Assembly: GCA_016165875.1 (NCBI GenBank)
Contig: JABBOT010000013.1
Span: 11,221,308 to 11,285,307, forward strand
DNA length: 64,000 nt
Origin: Acanthopleura granulata
Taxonomy: Eukaryota; Mollusca; Polyplacophora; Chitonida; Chitonidae
Reading direction: 5' to 3'
Under the pieces are notes generated by a model. The model did no database searches and was not told where the DNA came from. It saw only the letters and a list, made by a program, of their open reading frames with translations. This document shows positions 57,808-64,000 of this stretch, in pieces (within the stretch, counting starts at the first letter, position 1; every line of letters starts with the position of its first letter). Both the position numbers and the translations under genes were made by a program.

Positions 57808-58016
57808 ACTTATTAATTTGATTAGGGTTTTACGTTCTACTAAAGAATATTTCACTTATACGAAAACAACCAACTTTATGGTGGGGGGAAACCCACGGCA
57901 ATCCGTCGGTTGCTAGCAGACTTTCTCGCATATGGCCAGAGGGGAAGCCAGCTTTAGCCGGACTTGAAATCACACCAGCTGTACTGATGACGAGGGCTGT
58001 CACACGACTGCTGATC
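57808..58016 (-). mobile_element. SINE, old
   Basis: Reverse copy: TTAATTTGATTAGGGTTTTACG, GAATATTTCACTTATACGA and AAACCCACGGCAATCCG; the head is degraded. Confidence 0.8.
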
Positions 58017-58594
58017 ATGTATTATTGTTTGTACTATACCTGTGGTGCATATCGATAATGAATGTCACCAATGACGTAACAAAACATTCGGTATTCCTTT
58101 AAGTTGAGCTCGAACTTTGTTGTAAATCGTACTCCTGTAATGTGTGTCTGTATATGCAAAAGCTATTATGACATTAAACGTCTGCTTTACATCGAGAGAA
58201 GAGTCTGTGACGTCATGTGTGACACATATTATCAATATGATATTATCACTGCATTTAACTCGGCGAAAAAAAAAGTAAAGAAAGAAAAATAAAAAAATTC
58301 CTTGAAGGTATTTTCAAGTACAGTTTTTAATGATCTTGTTACTCACTATTAACTTTACTTTTGCTCTCTCTGTTCCTTTAAAGAAATACTTTGTATGGTG
58401 GCCATTCATAGATGATGCTATCAATGGCAGTGTTCCAACTTGTCCAACGCTGAGGTTTGATCAGTAGGTCTGATAAAGCTCATGTCTGTTACTGTGCGGC
58501 AGAGCGAATATTTCTCTCATGGTAACAGAGACACATTCTAGAGTACCAGCAGCATTACACTAATTGAGCTGTTTCTCAAATAGGCAAAAGTGCA

Positions 58595-58622
58595 TGGGGG
58601 GTGGGGGTGGGGGTGGGTGGCA
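58595..58622 (+). repeat. G-rich tract with G-quadruplex potential
   Basis: Several runs of three to six G separated by single T, on the plus strand. Confidence 0.8.
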
Positions 58623-58641
58623 GGGACTTGGGAATTATTTT

Positions 58642-58935
58642 AAGGAAACTTAGAAATACTTGGAGTAAACTATGGAAAGTTTCGAAATACATATATATGG
58701 AAAGTTTCGAATGTTTTGAAAAAAAACTAGAAATGTCAAGAGAATACTTGGCAATTCTTTGAGGAAATGTGGAAATGTATGCAGGAAACATGTAAATACG
58801 GAGAAGATACATCAAAAGACATCAAAATGATTCCTGTCCTTGAAGGAAACGTGGAAATACTTGAAAAAAAACTTTTGAGATGCTTGGAGGAAACACAGAC
58901 AAAAGTGAAGGAAACTTTGAAACATTTGGATGTAG
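58642..58935 (+). repeat. Degenerate minisatellite, about 21-bp unit
   Basis: Units resemble GGAAACNTGGAAATACTTGGA, with clear copies near 58645, 58760, 58785, 58848 and 58890. An open frame of 60 codons across it is incidental. Confidence 0.6.
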
Positions 58936-59687
58936 TTGTTAATGTTTAGAGAAACTAAATCTAAAGGTTCAATGCAACACTCGTACACTACGCGTTAACC
59001 ATGGTGTTTCCAAGACCAAGAAATCATGTACTTGTTAAGTGAAACCTAGTAATATATAAAGGAAACCACTGTGTCAGAAATATATGAAGAGCGTTTTAAA
59101 TCATAATTTGATTGAATTTCCAAATGGTTCAGGAAATTTCATTTCAGATAAGAAAATTTTATAATGCCTCATAATAATGAGCTTATTCTTTCCAAGGAAG
59201 AATCACAAACTCTTCACATTTTGTCCGAAAGATCGGGGACCACATCTTAATCAGCAAGGTAAGGAAACAACATTTTAGGGGAAACACATTTTATTAGCAA
59301 AATAAAGTTATCACATGTTGTATGCAAGAGCAACTCTTTTTATTTACTGAATTAAAAATGTAGATCCTCGCAGTTCGTGATGACAGTAAAGTAAAAAAAT
59401 CACCTAGATATTAAGATAATGGTTAAATTTTACGTCGTGATAACGAGATAGAGTTCTCTTTATATATATGGTTAACCAGTGACTCAAGCAGTTACACAGA
59501 AAAATTGGCCTCACACACCAAAGTAGGCTAAATATTATCACACCAAGAAAACACAACGTCATTCTGATAATAAATGATAATGAAATGACACATTAAATAT
59601 ACTAACTAAATATACACTCATTTTCCCTCAAACTTACACAATTATTCGTATTACTGGTTTTTATTCATTGCTTTATTACCTAATTTA
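58936..59687. other. No gene identified
   Basis: AT-rich sequence with nothing supportable. Confidence 0.45.
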
Positions 59688-59830
59688 TTTATATATTTAC
59701 CTAGTGTCCAATGCTCTGATGAAGAATTTTTCACTTCTATGAAGGCAATCATGTTTTGTTGGTGTAGGAAACCCGACCACCCTGACTCTCGGCAGGTATC
59801 TAATAAACTTACTAACACTGCAGCCGAAAC
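59688..59830 (-). mobile_element. SINE trace, very old
   Basis: TTATTTATATATTTACCTAGTG, GAATTTTTCACTTCTA and GGTGTAGGAAACCCGACCACC follow the SINE core order with many changes. Confidence 0.45.
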
Positions 59831-59964
59831 GATGTCTCGATCTCCCAGTACAACCCATACTAAGCAACCAAGATATGAATATCCTGGTACCCTTCACATC
59901 GCAGTCATCGGTAGGCCTGAGGCACTGAGCATCGACAGGTCTAATTAAGGTCTCCCACTCCTGA

Positions 59965-60261
59965 TTAGTTCGCAATTTCCGGAATTGTGGCGACAATGTC
60001 AAGGATCTCACCACAAATAGATTTGCTGTTGTTTGCATCCCCAGTATTGTAAATTCCATCAGGTATTCCTCCAACGGTCTTGTCAGGGTATCTTGTTCTT
60101 GTGTACGCGTCATTGCCAAGACAATTAAGCAATCTATCCGCTAATCTCTGTAGATCTTCATTGTTTAGCGCATTCGCTAACTTTGTTACATTATGCTCTT
60201 TGATTACCCCAGCGTTGGCATTTATGTGATAAAAAACAGCCTTCAATGCCTTTTCTGCCAC
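59965..60261 (-). CDS. HEPN-domain protein, C-terminal exon
   Basis: The minus-strand acceptor CTGATCTTTGTCCTTGGCAG opens a phase-0 exon of 297 bp ending TAA at 59965-59967. It starts V-A-E-K-A-L-K-A, the core of HEPN helix 2, continues with a helical stretch (L-A-N-A-L, L-Q-R-L-A-D-R-L-L), then T-R-T-R-Y-P-D and G-I-P-D-G-I-Y. R-Y-P-D before a Pro-rich loop and a last helix (I-C-G-E-I-L-D-I-V) is the pattern at the C terminus of sacsin-type HEPN domains. HEPN helical bundles in eukaryotes mediate dimerisation and nucleotide binding; other members are ribonucleases with R-x4-6-H, which I do not see here. It joins the exon at 61153-61356. Confidence 0.8.
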   Translation of the reverse strand: MAEKALKAVFYHINANAGVIKEHNVTKLANALNNEDLQRLADRLLNCLGNDAYTRTRYPDKTVGGIPDGIYNTGDANNSKSICGEILDIVATIPEIAN

Positions 60262-61152
60262 CTGCCAAGGACAAAGATCAGGAATTAAAACGACAGAGTT
60301 CAAGCATACCTGAATTCATTTTTGATATAAGACCACAATACAGAGGTTACAACTAGAGCAGGGATGACAGTGTGATAGTTGACAAAATCCGTCCTCTTGG
60401 CACTTTTGCCCACTTAGGGTATTAATCTAACTTAGGGCATTAATGTATTAAGCAAAATAAGGTAAAAAAAATACAATAGGCAATATTAGAAAGACTCTTT
60501 AAAGGAAAAGGTCGAGAAAGAATTGGTAAACGAGTATGGTTTGAAGATTTAAAAAGGGTCTTCAATTTTTTTAGATGATTTTTATTCCGAGACAACAAAT
60601 TTCAAGGCGGATCATAAATGTAACACACGTTCAATCACGAAAAAAAAAATATTCCCTATGTAAAACTGTGAAAAAAAAATGACCAATCAGAACATATGGT
60701 TATTTGACGATGGATTAGCCGATATGACAGGAATTGAGCTGGTAGTTAATTACCATTATATTTCTTGACTGTACACAAGGCCACTGTTATACATACGAAT
60801 TCAACTCAATTACGGACGTTTGGTTTCTGCACCTTGTTGTGTCGGTGCATAGACTGAAACGAAGAGCCGGCAGGTTGCCAGAGTGTGCAGCTTTTGACTG
60901 CACAAACCCCGCGTCGAATACAGGCTAGAAGGAGCCTGACTTGACATTCACCGCTAGAGAACGAATAATGTGTTGTAGCCATCTCGTAGAATATCGAGAG
61001 AGATATCAGATATGAAACATTTACTCTACGATGGTAACGGACCGAATGATATGTTGTGACGTTAAGATATCTTTATAGCCGACTTAATTCCAATGCGTAA
61101 ATGTCCCACTGTTAAATAATGAGTTTCTTATGAAGATGGTCAAGTTACTTGC

Positions 61153-61356
61153 TTGCTGACTTTTGAAGCAAGCCCAAGCTGGGGAGTTTGTCTCGTCATT
61201 CTCAATGGCGTAGTAGTCGGCTCTTGCCTGGCGAAACCAGCGGCGAGCTTCTGAAGGTTGGGGGTTCAGCGCGGAGATATAATCCTTTGGGTCGACACCA
61301 CCAGCTCCGTCAGGCCTCTGCTTCTCTCTCACCTGAACTCGGTGTAGAAAACTCAT
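61153..61356 (-). CDS. HEPN-domain protein, N-terminal exon of the domain
   Basis: The frame reads P-S-E-A-R-R-W-F-R-Q-A-R-A-D-Y-Y-A, the first HEPN helix, and N-S-P-A-W-A-C-F-K-S-Q-Q, the start of the second, which continues without loss in the exon at 59965-60261. The splice appears to use GC: CAA followed by GCAAGTAAC (intron 60262-61152, 891 bp, phase 0). The nearby GT alternative (GCAA followed by GTAACT) needs a different acceptor and changes the conserved V-A-E. An ATG at 61356 with an in-frame TAG 11 codons upstream could be the true start, giving about 166 residues (a stand-alone HEPN protein). Alternatively an acceptor near 61333 (GTTCAG) would make this the end of a larger sacsin-like protein. 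Confidence 0.75.
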
Positions 61357-64000
61357 CCTTTTTGGGCAATTTTGAGTATGCCGCTATACCTGTAACAGTA
61401 AACAGTGCTATTTCTACAGGTTATCATTGTTCAGAATTCTCTTTCTTGCCGTTCTTGCATATTCCACTGACCTTGCCAAGTGTAAAGAACAGCAACTTCG
61501 TCACACCACATTATGTGCGGTTCTGAATAAAAACTGAGCAATATTGTGCGAACAGTGCTAAGTATTTTGTGGTACTTGCATGTGGTCATTGCACAGTCAA
61601 TAGGGGCTAAGTACATTGGATTCATGAACTCCCTTGTATTCCACAGCAGCCGGACGGTACTTTCCAGCTGAGACACAGTACGAGCCGTGTGCCGCAGAGT
61701 ATACTGTACGGTAATCATGCAGTATCACAGGAGTCCAAACTATATGGTAAGTATTCTGCTCAGCCACGTGCGCTAATGGAATGATACCGCGCAGCGAAAG
61801 TATCCTTGTGTAAGTCAGCTTTTAGTTTACATTATATAAAGGGACAGACCACAGCTAAACAAAATACGCATCCATTATAAGGACATTTTGTGCTGATTCT
61901 GTATATGGTTTTCATTATTTCTGGGGATTTCCTCCAGTGATGAAAGTTTGGTTTACATTTTTTTCTAATTATTAAAGTGGAAATATAGACAGGGTCCACG
62001 GTGGGCTTTTTGGGCCATATTGAACAGACTGAAGCAGAGTAACGTCACAGATTTGTTTTGCTGATAAACATGTTGTGTCTGTCATCTTTCCACATTAAAT
62101 AGAGATACACCTGTAAAACATATATCTTCACAATCAGTGTAGACATATAATAATCACAGGATGCCTAGCACCTAAAATGAATCGGTGACGTCATTATGTT
62201 TTAGCCTGGTCAAAAGGTCGGTCATATAGCACCTCACTCACTTCTGTTTCAATCGCTGGGGAAAAAAATCCCCTAAAATAATGTAGAGTAAGTATGGGAT
62301 CAGCACGTGATTTGCCTTTCAGGTGCATGCTTTGTTTGAATGTGGCCTGTTCTTTTAGTTGACACGATATGGTTGTAATATTGCTGAAGTGACCAGAAGC
62401 CATAATTTTTCATTAGTTTGCCCATCTGTAGCTCACCACACTGGCCATTTCTTCAGTCATTCTTTCAGCATAATTAATTCCCAATTAAAGTGTTTTTAAT
62501 TTGACATTTATTATCTATGTTCCTTTTGAAATGTTTGATAAAGAGGAAATTTCTAATTAAACGACTTTTAATTGCTAGCTGTCTGTGATGTCAACAGTTT
62601 CTGAAAGAAGCCCATACAGTGAGCTGATCCCTAAATGCTAGAAATACTTGGACAACGTCATCTGCCGTCCTCTAAGGTATAAACTTATTAATGAAAAATT
62701 TGACGAAATTTTTCTCCCCCCCCCCCTCCGGGCTGTGCTGGCCTTCGGACGTTGACAACACACAAGATTTTTCCTATTTTTCCTTATGGGCATTTTTCTC
62801 TCTCAGTGCACCATTTACCTGGTTCACAGCCCATAGACGAATGCGAAATCAAGTGATCTTGGCAGGCATTTTTGACAAGGGAAATGATCACAATTATTGA
62901 TTTAAATAGTATGACAGGAACAATGAAAATTATTCTGTCAGCATGATATCTTTTCGAAATAGGTCCGTCAATAAAATAAGTTGCTGAGCATTAACCCTCC
63001 CAAAACGCACTGTTGATCAAAAATAGTAAATTTAGCTGAAAAAAAAAACCTTTTTACTGAAACGTTACTTACATTACTATTCCTTGTCACAGTATTCTTA
63101 TCTTTAACGATTTTCTGTATACGTAAAACACACACTGTACATTGTGATTCCTTTCGACGGTTTCCTACGTAAGAGCAACATGTTTTCATCCTTCAGTAAG
63201 TTGTCTTGCTATATGTGTAACTTAAGTTGAATTATAGGCTGCAATGTGACATTCGTGTCAATAATTTCAACCCTGTAAAATCTTTAACAGTAGATTGGCA
63301 GATGTCATTTATTCTGCAGTTTTGTTCAGCTAGGGACGACGTAAAAGTCCAGCGGTTTAAAGTTTCAACCGAGCAGTTTGATTCTGTTCCACTTTTACCT
63401 ACTCTTTTACTTTTTTTTTATAAACATATTGGTAACTGCATTGTCATGAGTTATGAGGAATAACGACTTCATTCTCTGTGGACACGTAGGGATAAGTGCA
63501 TAAAGAAACGGAGTAGCAAATGTCCGTGATCATTCCCATGTATATTTATACAAGACTTCCAGCTAAAAAGACTGAAAATGATGATTCACAGCAATCGGTA
63601 GCATGTTATGTATTAGGTACGGGAAAAGTCTACATTAAGAGAAGATAATAGAAATGTTAGTTGCCACAGAAAAAGTATATTTAATATCGAGGTCTGTGAC
63701 GACAGCACATTAGCTAATGTAGATATATGTAGTTGGAAAAACAGTCTGCTAAGGGTATCCTCAGGCGGCATCTGCTCCACGTTTGTTCACTGACTCTAAA
63801 TGTTGCATGTTAGTTCACAAACGCAAGCGTATTCTACTAATGGAAACGGGAAATTTTCACATGAAATTGGTAAAGTAGTTACCGAACATTTGGCGTACTG
63901 ACTAATACGAAATCCTAACAATAATTGGTTAATAATTGGATAGAGTAAAAATTCATAAATTTTGTAACATTAAAATGTATTAGAATTAGAATGAATTATA
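61357..64000. other. No gene identified
   Basis: About 62180-62420 is the diverged partner of the repeat at 39370-39615. A C run lies at 62708-62725. No further HEPN or sacsin exon could be recognised, and no promoter assigned. Confidence 0.45.

Noticed and set aside
1..64000. CRISPR arrays, operons, ribosomal RNA or prokaryotic defence systems
   Set aside because: No regularly spaced identical repeats, no compact gene strings, no rRNA-like sequence; the window is animal genomic DNA.

Overview
The window is animal nuclear DNA with no prokaryotic signal: short exons with GT-AG signals, no compact operons, and very dense mobile elements. About twenty copies of one tRNA-derived SINE (tRNA-like head, conserved core, AAATA-type tail), plus a second SINE at 52.7 kb of a type familiar from mollusc sequence, point to a marine lophotrochozoan. 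A mollusc (perhaps a bivalve) is most likely and a brachiopod is possible. This assignment rests on recalled repeat families and was not tested by a search.

Layout. 1-7996 is a chromodomain-bearing Ty3/Gypsy retrotransposon on the minus strand: 5' LTR 7154-7996, initiator-tRNA-Met primer site 7136-7151, gag, pol, chromodomain, polypurine tract, and 157 bp of the 3' LTR cut by the window edge. It has a textbook -1 slippery heptamer at the gag stop and four other frame breaks. 8.0-9.85 kb is a three-copy composite tandem array, each unit carrying an EGF-like half-exon and most also a scrap of retroelement integrase. A phase-1 transmembrane exon lies at 11026-11198 and a related EGF-like exon at 14073-14227. 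11.2-25.2 kb is SINEs, degenerate tandem repeats, a foldback element and a Penelope-like reverse transcriptase relic.

26.0-30.1 kb (minus strand) holds the most interesting protein-coding signal. A signal-peptide exon, two paralogous phase 1-1 exons for a six-cysteine module I do not recognise, and two Ser/Asp-rich terminal exons are all phase-compatible. They form either two tandem secreted-protein genes or one gene with duplicated exons.

31-59 kb is a repeat graveyard: a LINE relic split by a SINE with a target-site duplication, a 24-bp minisatellite, a highly decayed roughly 60-bp satellite, a solo-LTR family (three copies), a second foldback copy, and other dispersed repeats. 59.96-61.36 kb (minus) carries two exons of a HEPN-domain protein resembling the sacsin C terminus, joined by what looks like a GC-AG intron. 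No tRNA, rRNA or CRISPR was found. Exon structures were read by eye; transcripts would be needed to confirm them.
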